64,000 nt of DNA from Leptodactylus fallax (lineage: Eukaryota; Chordata; Amphibia; Anura; Leptodactylidae): positions 930,501-994,500 of the forward strand of contig CAMRHE010000169.1 in NCBI GenBank assembly GCA_947044405.1, given 5' to 3'. The notes beneath the pieces were generated by a model. That model was not told where the DNA came from, searched no databases, and worked only from the letters and a program-made list of their open reading frames with translations. Both the position numbers and the translations under genes were made by a program. Below, piece after piece: positions 1 to 11,067 of the stretch (position 1 is its first letter; every line of letters begins with the position of its first letter).

Positions 1-44
1 GCAGCATGCCTGGGTAAATTTGCATTTATCTTTTACATATGGAT

Positions 45-357
45 GAGGCTAAGGCCCCACGTGATGTCCCACAGCAAAAAATCGCTGTGGGAAAAACCGC
101 GGCAGCAACGCATCACGGTTCTTCCCGCCGCGCTTTGGACAGAAAGTTTGCAGAAGTTTCCTCTGCAGACTTTCTGCTTCAATTATATCTATGAGGAAAC
201 CGCTGGCTTTTTTGTAGGTATAATCGCCATGCTGCGATAATTGTCCCCAGTGCATTTTTTACCACAAAGATTCACTAGAATCCCATCCTCTTTGCTGTGA
301 ATGTAAAACACCACGTTTTTTTCTGTGGCGTTTCCGCCACTTCGGGCCCCGGCTTAA
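45..357. mobile_element. Foldback MITE, 'ggccccac' family
   Basis: The left end (ggctaaggccccacgtg) and the right end (gggccccggcttaa) are imperfect inverted repeats. The interior matches the longer copy at 25680-26260, including the 'cctctgcagactttctgctt' block. There is no coding capacity. Other members lie at 36985-37150, 47843-48013 and 49917-50137. The exact target duplication is unclear. Confidence 0.6.
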
Positions 358-554
358 AAGAGGGAAATGTGTGGAGAGTAAATATTTCAGCTCACCATTT
401 CAGAGTATACTCCCATGTCACTCATGGCTAGCAGCAAATAAATGCAGCACTGCATCTGAGCCTTAAATTAAATGGAACTTTTATTGAAGCATTAAAACAT
501 ATACATATATAAATAGCCTATGTGTTTGGGATCTCTATATTAATGTCACAATCC

Positions 555-880
555 TCCTTAAAGGGTTTTTTCCAGGCAAAAAATGTTAGTCTGTTAGTGC
601 TATTAATGGGTTAATAAATGCACCCATATACCTTTAGCCGTGTTTTGAGTGATTTCTGGGAGCTCCTGGTATCTTCTGCATTTGTTTACATGATTCAGCT
701 TCCTGCTATGTAACTTCCTCACTAACTCCCTCTCACCTCACTCCCCCCTTCCTCTCTCCCTCCCTCCCATACACCCCCTCCCATACACCCCCTCCCTGTC
801 TCTCTAGCTATCCCGCCCACTACTAGCTCTTCTTAACCTACTCAGCCCAGCCCCCGACGCCATTACATGCTTACCTTTAT
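555..880 (+). repeat. TTAAAGGG-type repeat fragment
   Basis: It begins cttaaagggttttttccagg and continues through 'ctgttagtgctatta', 'tgttttgagtgatttctggg' and 'cttctgcatttgttta'. The same order of blocks occurs at 18617-18910 (plus) and, on the minus strand, at 39567-39716 continuing at 37793-37956. No right terminus is visible, so this copy is probably truncated or runs into the pyrimidine-rich stretch at 721-830. Confidence 0.6.
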
Positions 881-2911
881 TCCTTCTTCCTGCAGGACGG
901 CCCATTCTTTTCTGACTGCCGATGCGTGCTCCAGTCCCATCGCTGCTCTGTGCTCTGCAGTGACGATCCACCTCTACTGCGCAGGCGTAGGAGCTGCGCA
1001 GTAGAAGTGGATTATTGGCAGCAGAGCACAGAGCAGGGCTGGCAGTCAGAAAAGAGGGAGTAGTCGTCCTGCAGGAAGAAGGAAGAAAGGTAAGTATGAT
1101 GAAGTGGATTGGGGAGGGGAGTAGTAGTGACGTTCCGTTTCCAGAAACGGATCATCACCGGATAACCAGCATACTTGAGGCTTGAAAAAGCACGCCCTGC
1201 GCGAAACAGACGTTGCCTAACCATTCTATGTGCAGTTCCTCTCTCCCTATCAAATCCTATGGATATGTTTTTATCTAGGACTGAATAAAAAGATGTTTTT
1301 ATGAAAAATCTACGCCTGGGTGAGTGCCCCCTGTATTCTTTCTCTACATATTTTTTCATGTGTTTCTTTTCCTATGGGATGTGAGCACCACCTATTTGGG
1401 CGTTATAATTATTATGCAACTCCTCTCTGATTTTATATGTTTCCATGTATACCGGTATATATAAATTAGGTGTTAGCAGTGCCACCGTTTTTCTCTTTTT
1501 TTTTCTATATAACCAGCAAATGTCCCTAGGGCGGTCACATGACCATGATGTGCATATAGTGGTTAGAAACGTGCGCTATTTTATTGTACTTCCATCCCAT
1601 GGATGTTTCAATGCTTGATTGCCTTTGTTCCTCACCTGAAAGATTCATTTACCGTTTACCTTTTGTAAACAGTGAAGACATTCTAAGGGGCTATTCGCAC
1701 AATCGTGTGTAGTCCATATTTTCTGGACCACAGCTGTGTGAATGGAACTCGCTGCATCATTGTGAGTTGTGATGCAATAAACTCCCGAATAGCCAGATCC
1801 CTACTATACTGAACTCGCAGCTTTATTTCAGTTCAGTACAGTGGCAATCCATCCGTTCAGGAGCTTACTGCACCAGAATTCACTTTGATGTAGTGCATTC
1901 CATTTACATGACCATAGTCAGTCCAAGAAATACAGTCGACACACAGAACAATAGCTCCTAAGGGTAATTTGACAGTTTTTGTCAATCAGAAAAAATCTGC
2001 TTCAGGCTTTTTAAGCAGATTTTGAGGTTTTTTTGGAGATTTCTGAAGCAAATTGTGGAAGTGTTTTTTTTTGCCTAGCACACAGGGTTCTGTTTCCTAA
2101 AACTTCTAGCATTTTTTGCAAAAACCACCACAAAATCCTCTTGAGATTTTTTTTTCTGCCTCCCATTCATGTCTATGGGAGCTTCAGATGGAATCTGCCT
2201 GAAGATAGGGCGAACTGCTTCTTTTTTATGCTAGCTAAAAAAAAAATCTCCCACTGCCTCCCATTGAAAGAAATTGGAGGCAGAATCTGCCTCAAAATCA
2301 GCTCCAAAAAACTGTGAGCCTACACTTACACAGGCAAATTATTGTGAATAAATGTTCATACAAATGCTTGCTTCTATAGTTTTAAGGATCCAATGTAAAT
2401 GAGTCTTTAAACTATAGTCACTTATTGTTTTCTCATTGCACATATATATCTGTTATTCCTGCAGAGTCTGTAGTTTTTCAGGAGGATCTTTTGAATATGT
2501 TAACTTCTTGGTGAACCAGGGATGTGGCCATTCCCACTGGTGCACCCCCCAACAGCGCCCCATATTCACAATTATATATTCATGACTTCCTATTTAGAAT
2601 CTTGTACATGCTCCAATCGAGCAATACAAGGTGCATGTGCAAATCTGTCCCTCTCCTCTGCTTTGAGCTTCATCACAGTGCTGTGAATGTGTCCTCCAAT
2701 AATGCTGGTTGGCAAATGTGAAGTTTTGATCAAGAAATGAATGGCATAGAAAGAAGAAAATGGGTGCGCAAAGCTCATTAGTAAAGTGCCCTACAAGTCA
2801 CTGTATTTAGTTTAAATGATGTTTGGGTGGTGTATACAGTCAATTCTTGATGTTTGAAAAAGGCTTATTGCGGTCTCAAAATAATGCAGTGTTCTCCAGT
2901 CTAACAGCAAA
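881..2911. other. Stretch without a recognisable gene
   Basis: No coding region is supported here. Two pieces look like short MITE relics: 1690-1760 (ends resembling 'aaggggctattcgcac') and about 1978-2330 (glutamine/lysine-codon-like runs with a weak inverted repeat around 'ctcaaaatc'). The part at 1170-1340 has an 'aataaaaagatgttttt' stretch reminiscent of retroelement 3' sequence, but I cannot assign it. Confidence 0.4.
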
Positions 2912-3104
2912 GCCTAGCACAGTGATGGCGAACCTTTTAGAGACCGAGTGCCCAAACTGTAACCCAAAACCCACTAAATTATCGCAAAGTGCCAACACGG
3001 CAATTTAACCAGGATATGTTTTATATTGACCGTGCAATGTTATTACAGCCTGTAATAATATCACATGTCTGCTATAAAACAGATACTGTGTGATATAAAT
3101 AGTG

Positions 3105-4012
3105 AAGGGCCCCCAGACAGTACAATGCGCTCCACAGTGGCCCCCAGACAGTACAATGCGCTCCACAGTGGCCCCCAGACAGTATTATATGCTCCAAAAT
3201 TGCCCCCACACAGTATTATATGCTCCACAGTGGCCCCCACTCAGTAGTATATGCTTCAAAGTGGCCCCCGCACAGTATTATATGCTTCACAGAGACCCCG
3301 CACAGTATTATATGCTTCACAGTGGCCCCCGCACAGTATTATATGCTTCACAGAGGCCCCGCTCAGTATTATATGCTCCACTTTGGGCCCCCCACATTAT
3401 ATGCTTCACAGTGGGCCCCCACACAATATTAGATGCTTCAGTGTCCCCCATACAGTAGTATATGCTTCAGTATCCCCCCACACAGTAGTATATGCTTCAG
3501 TGTCCCCCACACAGTAGTATATGCTTCAGTGTCCCCCATACAGTAATATATGCTTCACAGTGTCCCCCACACAGTAGTATATGCTTCAGTGTCCCCCACC
3601 CAGTATTAGATGCTTCAGTGTCCCCCATACAGTATTAGATGCTTCAGTGTCCCCCACACAGTATTAGATGCTTCAGTGTCCCCCATACAGTATTAGATGC
3701 TTCACAGTGTCCCCCATACAGTATTACATGCTTCACAGTGTCCCCCATACAGTAGATGCTTCAGTGTCCCCCACACAGTATTAGATGCTTCAGTGTCCCC
3801 CATACAGTATTAGATGCTTCACAGTGTCCCCCATACAGTATTAGATGCTTCAGTGTCCCCCATACAGTAGATGCTTCAGTGTCCCCCACACAGTATTAGA
3901 TGCTTCAGTGTCCCCCATACAGTATTAGATGCTTCAGTGTCCCCCATACAGTATTAGATGCTTCAGTGTCCCCCACACAGTAGTATATGCTTCACAGTAG
4001 GCCCCCACAAAA
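3105..4012. repeat. Minisatellite, ~25-31 bp unit
   Basis: About thirty degenerate units contain 'cagtattatatgcttcac' or 'cagtattagatgcttcag' alternating with 'tgtcccccacacag' or 'tggcccccacacag'. The left part keeps a 31-bp period with 'agtggccccc'; the right part is shorter and more homogeneous ('agtgtcccccatacag'), which points to later expansion. The open frames that run through the array are by-products of the period. Confidence 0.95.
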
Positions 4013-4127
4013 TAGTTTATGTTACTTACCCAGTCCCACGAAGAGCGTCCTCCTCCTCCTGTTCTCCCGCGCTGATGAATGACGTCATTGCACAAGTGCG
4101 GGGCAGAGGTCACACTCTGCAGTCAGT

Positions 4128-4260
4128 GTAGGCCGCGGTTCCGCGGACCGCGGCCTACAGTGACAGCTTTCAGCTGTATGTACATTTGCACATACAGCTG
4201 AATGAAGCGATCGCTCACTAACCGGGAATCCTGTACCGGATTCCCGGTTAGTAAGCGATC
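4128..4260. other. Three consecutive hairpins in the hAT element
   Basis: 4128-4158 has an 11-bp perfect stem (gtaggccgcgg / ccgcggcctac). 4171-4200 has an 11-bp stem (cagctgtatgt / acatacagctg). 4209-4260 has a 23-bp stem (starting gatcgct, loop tgtacc) with one mismatch. Together they form a subterminal structured block between the minisatellite and the right end. Confidence 0.85.
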
Positions 4261-4575
4261 ATGGCGACGGCGGGCGTGCCAACTGAGAGGGCTCTGCGTG
4301 CCCTCTCTGGCACGCGTGCCATAGGTTCGCCATCACGGGCCTAGCAGATCATGCCAAGGATAGCAGACTATAATGACACATTTTACCATCTGTATTTTGG
4401 CCTCAATGCCTGGCCAGGACTTTTCAATAACATTACACCTGACTGAATGAGATCTAAACCTGAAGGTTATTCCCACAGTTGTTATGATGGCATTGTTAAA
4501 GGAGGTTGTCCCACGTTTAACCTCCACATTTAACCTCAGTGCAGATTTTGGAAGTCAAAATGAGGAGTGGAAAGT

Positions 4576-4947
4576 TATGGAGGATGACTTAGCTATTGTA
4601 TCCTCCATTTTGGATTCCAGGGCCATGTGGGCCATGCCTGTAGCCATTTTACATTCCTCTTTTGTTTAGAGAGCTCATCCCCCACCAGATGGCTTAAGGG
4701 GATGCGGCCCCTCTTTTGTCTCTTATCCAATAGCCATGTGCCAGAACTATTTTACAACTTTGCCACCAATCATGTTATGCTAATTACAGTAACCCAACCT
4801 GTTCTTTGTCTATACTGTATTTAAGAGTACCTTTTTCCCTCCATTAAAGCAGAACCCACTATATACACAATAGCTGTGCTAGCTCATACATCAACTTTAT
4901 GAATTCGGACTTCAATACGGCGATACTTAGAGTGGATTGCGCTCACA
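4576..4947 (+). repeat. 5' LTR
   Basis: It is 372 bp long, begins TATGGAGG (the 3' copy has the canonical TG start, so this end is mutated) and ends CA. A TATA-like 'tgtatttaag' lies at about 4816 and an ATTAAA polyadenylation signal at 4843-4848, followed by the R/U5 part. It aligns end to end with 11068-11461. Confidence 0.93.
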
Positions 4948-4952
4948 GAAAT

Positions 4953-4970
4953 TGGCGTCCCTGGGTGGGC
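4953..4970 (+). other. Primer-binding site, tRNA-Asn
   Basis: The 18 bases TGGCGTCCCTGGGTGGGC start five bases after the 5' LTR. Their complement is the 3' end of vertebrate tRNA-Asn including the added CCA, so reverse transcription would have been primed by that tRNA. The tRNA match relies on remembered tRNA sequence and should be confirmed by alignment. Confidence 0.82.
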
Positions 4971-5593
4971 CAGAGGTAAATTACTACACATCCGGACAAA
5001 ACAGATGGAAAGGACAACAGGACAAGGAGACGTTGGAAACTGGTTCAAAAGCAGCTGCAGGGTAAGAAGCTTTATTCTTACTGTCTCCACTTTCCACTCC
5101 TCCTTGTCTTATGTGGCCTCTCTGGATGCCGGGTGAGTTGTAAGAAAAGTAAATCCTCTGGTCTTTTTAAGAACCCTATTTATGAAGTATCCGTATTTGA
5201 AGAATAACTAATGTAGAAATTTTCTGCTGTGTTTTTGGTATATATCTCATTTGGTTTGTTTATGTGTTGGACCCTGTGGAAAGTTATTAAGGAAAGATTA
5301 GCCAGGAAAGATTAGCCCATTGCCCATCTCCTCAAGTTAAGGTAGAGGAGAAAGTAGTAGCCTGGGGTTACTGTATGAGTTCCTTGTACGTAGTTAACAC
5401 TTTTTTGGTGCCGAGAGATATCCATTTGAGGTTTTAAGGCAAGACGTTGCCTTAATTAAGTGCTGGGCGCCCGAGAGATATCCTTTTTGTAGGTTTGCGT
5501 ATAAGAAGTGTGTCGTTAAGTGCTGGGCGCCCAAGGTGTACCGGGACCGTTGTTTGTACCCTTTGAGGTTCAACACAGAAGATTAGGCAAATC
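4971..5593 (+). other. Retroviral leader with repeated motif
   Basis: This untranslated stretch lies between the primer site and the putative gag start. 'ccgagagatatcc' occurs at 5411-5423 and 5470-5482, and 'agtgctgggcgccc' at about 5458-5471 and 5518-5531, giving a near-60-base repeat. A splice-donor-like 'gggtaagaag' is present at about 5060. In retroviruses this position holds packaging structures; that role is inference here. Confidence 0.5.
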
Positions 5594-6655
5594 ATGGGGA
5601 ATTTTCCTGGGAGGTGTGAGGCTGATCCTAAGAATAGAGGAAATCCAGCTATAGAGATTGTGAGAGTAAAAGAGGGTGCTGACATAGTGAAGGGGTGCTC
5701 TATTAGGCAAGTGAAAGAGCCAAAACAGCAAGATAGGTGATAATGATAGGATGTGAAAAGATGGGTTTCTGAATGTTGAAAAGTGGAGAAAAGTGGAGTG
5801 ACTCTCAGAAAACAAAGTGTTTCAGCAAGTTAGTAACTGAAGGTTTCAGAGGAAGTTGAGCTTGGTGCAATAAAGTATGTTTGGATATTGTTTAAAGATT
5901 CATCAGACTGGTGAGATAGCAACTGTTGCTTTTGTAGTCCATCCCCCTTAAACAATAGAAGGCCTAATCTAGAGTATTGTGTACATGTTTGTAGAAGAAA
6001 ATCCATTGTTTCAGTGAGTTAGAAGTAACTTGCATATCTGTTTTGTAATGTCTTTGTTTATAATGCACATTTGAAGGAATTTATGAGTGTGACAGAATGA
6101 ATGCTATGATTTGCAAGAAAATGTATGATAGAGTCATGTATATGGTCTAGAAATCATGTATCTGTTTAGGATTTGAGTAGATGTCTGACTAGTTATACAG
6201 ATGTTGCTTGGTAAGATGAATTGGGAGACCTAGTGGCCACGATATAAATTGACTTTGAAATCATATTATAAGCGCTCCCATTTCTTCTGCCTGCTTCACT
6301 GATTGAGGATATTTTGTGTATTTATTAAAGTCATTGAATTGTTTGTGATTGTGGAGTGTGTAGGAGCTCGAGAAGACTAGATTTACTTATACCGGATAGT
6401 CTGAATGAGCTGACAATTTAAAAGATGGTTTATCTATTTAATTATAGTGTATACATTTTTTTTTTCTTGCTAGTAATTCTAAACTAGCTTGATAAAATCC
6501 AACTGTGTGTATGCTAATGAGGTGGGGGTTGAATTTATTAGACACAGGAAGGAATGGCATTGTCTTTGAAAATGTCTGAATGTTTATTGCCTATAGCATG
6601 AGCATAAATGTTGGAATGTGTTGAATCCAGACATTTTGCCTGGAACTGCAAAGTT
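5594..6655 (+). pseudogene. gag: Degraded retroviral gag
   Basis: An ATG at 5594 opens a short frame beginning MGN, the sort of start that is myristoylated in retroviral Gag, and closes after 48 codons at 5738. Beyond it no frame stays open. At 6608-6649 the spacing Cys-x4-His-x4-Cys with a lost first Cys looks like the relic of a nucleocapsid CCHC zinc knuckle. Gag would form the virion shell. The assignment rests on position, the MGN start and the knuckle spacing, so it is tentative. Confidence 0.5.
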
Positions 6656-6780
6656 CCAAGATGGGAGACCCAAAGACAGGCAGAAGGATTCTGATAATAA
6701 CCATCAATAGGAAATAGGTACTCCAGTAAGCGTGCATTTAATATCAGTACCTGATAAACTGAGCCCCCCCCCCCACTATG

Positions 6781-7000
6781 ATCTCCCTACAATTGCCTGA
6801 GGGGAGAACTTGTGAATTGTTAGTGGATACTGGAGCTAACAAATCTGTTTTGCATGCTGACAATGTTTTTTTTTTCCCTATGAGATAACTTATTATTACC
6901 ACTAGATTCCTTGTCAGTGAGTCTGTCTCAATTAACTTGGTGGGATCAGACGTTTTACAAGCCCTAATGGCTCACATTGTGTATGAGCCAGATGGGACGG
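6781..7000 (+). pseudogene. pol: Retroviral protease relic
   Basis: The active-site motif Leu-Val-Asp-Thr-Gly-Ala is encoded at 6820-6837, the hallmark of an aspartic retropepsin. The frame breaks in a T-run near 6867-6876 and then continues as the carboxy-terminal part of the protease in another frame (from about 6900), where a Gly-x-Asp-Val-Leu segment near 6945 fits the conserved end of retroviral proteases. It cannot make an active enzyme. Confidence 0.75.
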
Positions 7001-7079
7001 TCTCACTGTTACCAGTAATGTCAGAAGACACCTTATGTTCCCTACACTCCCTGGTTTTCCTGACAAAGCAAAACAATGC

Positions 7080-8020
7080 AGAGGTAGTTAGTGTAGAGGA
7101 ACATCTAGGTTGTGTGCCCCATTACCTCTGGCAAAAGAAAAAAACAGATATAGGCAAATTGCCAGTACCCCCAGTAATGGTCACATTGCATTTACCTTGA
7201 AGGGTAAACAATATGCCTGGACAGTGCTACCACAAGGGGCACAGCATTCTCCCATCCTGTATACTGCAGGGCGTGGTGCTACTCCAGTATGTGGATGACC
7301 TGCTTTTATGTTGCTCCTCCTAGGAGATATGTACAAGCATCAGTATCTCGGTTGTGCGTTTTAGCAGAAAATGGATGTAAAGCATCTAAGTCCAAATTGC
7401 AGTTCTGCCTTACTAAAGTTGTTTTACTAGGTCATTGCATTTTACAAGGACATCTGACCCCTGATAGACTTCAGGTCATACAGGAGCCTAAACCCCCGAA
7501 TGGTGTGGCACAACTTAGGACATTCTTAGGCCTTGTGTCCTACTGCAGACAGTGCATCTGTAATGTATCCCTGTTAATGCAACCTCTCTATGACTGCATT
7601 ACTAAACCAGAACAGGCAGTGGAAAACTTCCACTCCATTAAGTTGGCACTTATTTACACAAGTTTTAGGACTTCCTAATTATGACGAGACTTTTTCTCTT
7701 TATTGTACAGAAATGTCGGGACATGCAACAGCAGTGCTTACTCAGACTCATGGACACCAACAAAGACCAGTATCTTACTATTCTGCTAGATTAGACCCAG
7801 TGTCCAGAGGAGCACCTTCTTGTGTTAGGGCAGTAGCTGCAGTCCAATTGTCCCTGGAGAAAGGTGCAGAAATCTTATTGGATTTCCCTGTCACAGTACT
7901 TACACCCCTAAGCACATTTCAATGGCTAGACAACTCAGATTATAGTGTGCCTTACTTATGCCTCCTAATGTCACCCTTGCACCCTGCACGACATTCCATC
8001 CCTATACCCTGTTACCAATA
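7080..8020 (+). pseudogene. pol: Retroviral reverse transcriptase relic with internal deletion
   Basis: The catalytic YVDD box is encoded at 7288-7299, preceded by a 'VLPQG' segment near 7228 typical of retroviral RT. The fingers region upstream is largely missing: only about 200 bp separates the protease from the palm, which implies a deletion near 7140-7180. Downstream, the thumb and connection domains continue in two frames (7289-7678, then 7590-8021) with a frameshift near 7640. The connection segment ending near 7900 is well preserved. Confidence 0.85.
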
Positions 8021-8099
8021 GATTCAGGGGGGGGGAAGAGGAAGGACAACAGTGAAACAACCTGTACACATACATGTATTTTCTGATGAACTGTATATA

Positions 8100-8545
8100 A
8101 CTGATGCAGCAAGAAACTGTAGGATTTGGTCATGTAAATGATGAATCTATTGCTAACTCTGATTTTGAGTTCTTTTGTAGATGGCTCTCGATTTGGGAAG
8201 GATGGCAAATTCTATACCAGATATGCCAGTGAACATGAGGTAAACAGGCAGAACCATTACCCCCACAGGTCTCAGCTCAAGAAGCTGAACTGAAAGCACT
8301 CACTGAAACGGTGTAAAATAGCTGAGGGTAAGCCCGCTATGCCTTTGATATAGAATAAGACTATGGTCCGATCTGGAGAGAAAGAGCTTACTTTAGTTCT
8401 AATGGTATGCTTATAAAGGATTTCCAGGCTATTCAGGAGCTGATGGAGATCATGCTGCCACCAAGGCTGATACAAAAGAGAGTAGAGATAATGCAAGGGC
8501 AGATGCTGCTGCCAAACTAGCTGCAGAAAAGCCTTGGGAACATGC
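8100..8545 (+). pseudogene. pol: Retroviral RNase H relic
   Basis: A Val-Asp-Gly-Ser segment at about 8176-8190 contains the first catalytic acid of RNase H. A 'SAQEAELKALTE' segment at about 8270-8310 matches the second catalytic region. An Ala-rich, Asp-containing segment near 8460-8530 (RADAAAK) matches the end of the domain. These lie in different frames separated by small indels, so no open frame spans the domain. Confidence 0.75.
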
Positions 8546-8639
8546 CTCAACACTGGTGGTCACCATACCAGAGCAAGCTTCTCAGCTCTCTTTTCAGGTT
8601 CTAGAAAAAAAAGCAGGACCAAGCCGGTCCAGAAGAAAA

Positions 8640-9357
8640 GAAGACTTGGGAGGAGCAAAGTGCAAAAGAAGATGAACAAGGCCTGATGGTCAGTGGTAAG
8701 AGAGTATGTTTACCAAGAGCATTGTTCTCAATGATGGTGCAAGCAGCTCATTTTCAAGTGCACCACTCAAAAACAGCCATGTGTGACCTGGTGAGCAACG
8801 ATGGGTAGCTCCAGGTTTTAGCACAACTGCAGCCTGATACGTGCAAGCCTGCATGACGTGCTACGCACAATGTGGACCAAAAAGTAAAGGTTCCTTAGAA
8901 ACACACCCCAAAGCCCTTGTACCCGTTTCAGAGATTGCAGGTTGACTATATGCAGTTACCAAAGGTGGGAAGGTATGAGTATGTGCTTGTGTGTGTTGAT
9001 CGCTTTTCAGGATGGCCTGAGGCATTTCCGGTACAGAAAGCCACCACAAAAGCAACTGCAGATAAACTACTTAAAGAAGTAGTGTGCAGATATGGGATCC
9101 CCAAGAGCATCGAAAGTGATAATGGCACTCACTTCACTGGACAGTTCTCTTCTAGATCCAAACCGTGTACTGGGAACACATTCCCTAAAGCCAGGAGACT
9201 GGGTGGTGGTAAAGAGACACGTGAGAGCCTTGATCCACGGTTTGATGGTCCTTTCCAAGTGCTTCTGACAACATCCTCTTCAGTCAAGTTAGAAGGAAAG
9301 TCGACGTGGAACCACGCTAGTCACTGTAAAAAGGTGACCTGCCCGGAAGAGGACTGA
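8640..9357 (+). pseudogene. pol: Retroviral integrase relic lacking the catalytic Glu
   Basis: The amino-terminal zinc-binding region is visible at about 8685-8860 (a histidine pair, then Cys-x2-Cys out of frame). The catalytic core opens at 8917 and shows the first Asp (QVDYMQL) and the second Asp (ESDNGTHFTG). Soon after, at about 9144, the sequence jumps to the carboxy-terminal DNA-binding domain (PRFDGPFQVLLTT near 9235-9275), so the segment with the third catalytic acid is deleted. Integrase would have inserted viral DNA; this copy could not. Confidence 0.85.
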
Positions 9358-9475
9358 AAGGATCTGGTACCTACTGGTGATTCTAGCCCTGGTGACACAA
9401 CCAATGAGCTTGTTCTAAAAGAAGAATGGGACAATAAATTGATTAAACACCATCAGGTGTTAACTGTTAACTAGG

Positions 9476-10940
9476 ATGAGTAGGAAGAACCCAGGGATTG
9501 TTGGACTTGTACTCACAGCCCTGGTTCTGCAAAGACTATGTTTTATCTAGCACTCCCTCTTGACCTAGATGAGTTTTTCTCTTAATGACTCCTGTTTTCA
9601 TAGTGTTTCTTGGAGTCCAGTGACTTATAAGGGAATGAACATCAGTAATAATCACTTTGTTCCAATTCCCATAGCAGGTTGGGTGACCCTCCCATGGTTA
9701 CAGCTAAACCTGACAGGGAGACCAAGCAAGTGGTATGATTGGAAAAAGGAAAATTTGAACATAAATCCAAAGTCCCATATCATGCCGGTATCATTCCCAC
9801 AGAAGAGCTTAATATTAGCATTAGTCTGCCAAGCACCTCTATTGTAAGGTCAGGTAAAGTGGATTTCATTTTTAAGAAAAAGATTCATGCCCTCTTACAA
9901 GATAGTGACAGATGGTTCACAGAGGGAATAAAGGGTTGTCCAGAGTGCAACTCCTCAATAGAACGGAGACTAGTTAAGGATAATCAGGGGTATCTGAAAC
10001 AGAGCACCGGACCCCAAAGAGACATAGAGACGGGGGGATAAGTGGTGTGCAAAACCCCCCATGCAGCAACTCTTTAGCTACCTCTATTGCCTAGTTCAAC
10101 TTCGGAGAGCATGCATATTGCCCAAGGATGTATATCTAGTATGTGGTCATCAGGCATACAAGTGGCTACCCCCAGGGGGAGAGGGGACTTGTACTCTAGC
10201 TAGACTGACACCAGCCACCTTCATAATTGCCCATGAACATGTGAAACCTGAGATGATACCCCGTCATACTTTGTACAAGCGTGCAGCAGACAATCACCCT
10301 AGGAAAGATGGGCGACCCCATGTGGTTTCAATGGGTACAAGCAACAGAATCATCAGCACGATACTCTTGTATCCCATAGTTATGCAAACTTGGGACAAGT
10401 TAGTAGAATCTACCGATTATCTAGATGAGCAGATATACACCATTCTAGGCCTGTTGAATGCCACTAATATGATACAAGGACAACTCATAATAGTCAGCAA
10501 TCAACACACCATAGTCCTTGACTATCTCACAGCAGCACAGGGGGAATGTGTCAGATATCGGACCTTCCTGTTGCCACTATATCAACTCTGAAGGGAATCT
10601 TCAAGTGTGGGCAGGGATTGATAAGGTCAGAGAACTTAGAGAGAAATGAATCAAAGAACATTACAGGACAGTTGGTGGTCAGATACCTTTTCATTCTTAA
10701 ATCCTGCCAATTGGTTTAAGAGATTAGGTAGATGATTTATGGGAATATTGCAGGGAATATTTCAAATATTATTGCTGTGTTTTTGCATCTATTTGACTAT
10801 AAAGTTTATATTCTGGCTTGTAAAGAAACTTGCTAGAAAGAGGTGCAAACCCAGGACAGTGGGTTTGCAGGTTGTAAGGCTGGTTGGACACACTGACAGA
10901 CAAGACAGTGAAGGCATCCCTCTGAGTGTATTAGACTGAT
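9476..10940 (+). pseudogene. env: Retroviral envelope gene, broken
   Basis: A start at 9476 encodes a basic amino end followed by a hydrophobic signal-peptide-like stretch and stops after 24 codons. Surface-subunit sequence with N-glycosylation sites follows at 9569-9847 and 9739-10041 in different frames. The transmembrane subunit is at 10061-10591. Near 10548-10575 the cysteines of a CX6CC-type motif are present but split by a frameshift. The membrane anchor and a basic tail lie at 10739-10939. The product would have mediated virus entry; it is interrupted at least four times. Confidence 0.75.
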
Positions 10941-11054
10941 AGGTATGTAAATGGTATAACATATCCATGGGGAATGAGGTGAAGTCTGCATAAAAGTCCT
11001 CGGGATCTGATTAGCAGATCCTAATGTACCCTAGGTATGGGTTATATCATTTAC

Positions 11055-11067
11055 AAAAGGAGGGAAA
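11055..11067 (+). other. Polypurine tract
   Basis: The purine run aaaaggagggaaa directly abuts the 3' LTR start at 11068, the position of the plus-strand primer in retroviral replication. Confidence 0.85.

Larger units (their letters stand above)
2920..4338. mobile_element. Non-autonomous hAT element with internal minisatellite
   Basis: The ends cagtgatggcgaacc and ggttcgccatcacgg are 15-bp terminal inverted repeats with one mismatch. They are flanked by a perfect 8-bp direct repeat, gcctagca, at 2912-2919 and 4339-4346. An 8-bp target duplication with CAG-type ends is the hallmark of hAT transposons. No transposase is encoded. The interior holds a long minisatellite (3105-4012) and three GC-rich hairpins (4128-4260). 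The perfect duplication supports a single clean insertion. Confidence 0.88.

Noticed and set aside
3102..3517. Open frames of 70-118 codons
   Set aside because: They follow the minisatellite period and have the same repeated peptide in all three frames.
4627..4824. 65-codon frame, repeated at 11119-11316
   Set aside because: It lies inside the LTR and is duplicated because the LTR is; no domain, no expected viral product there.
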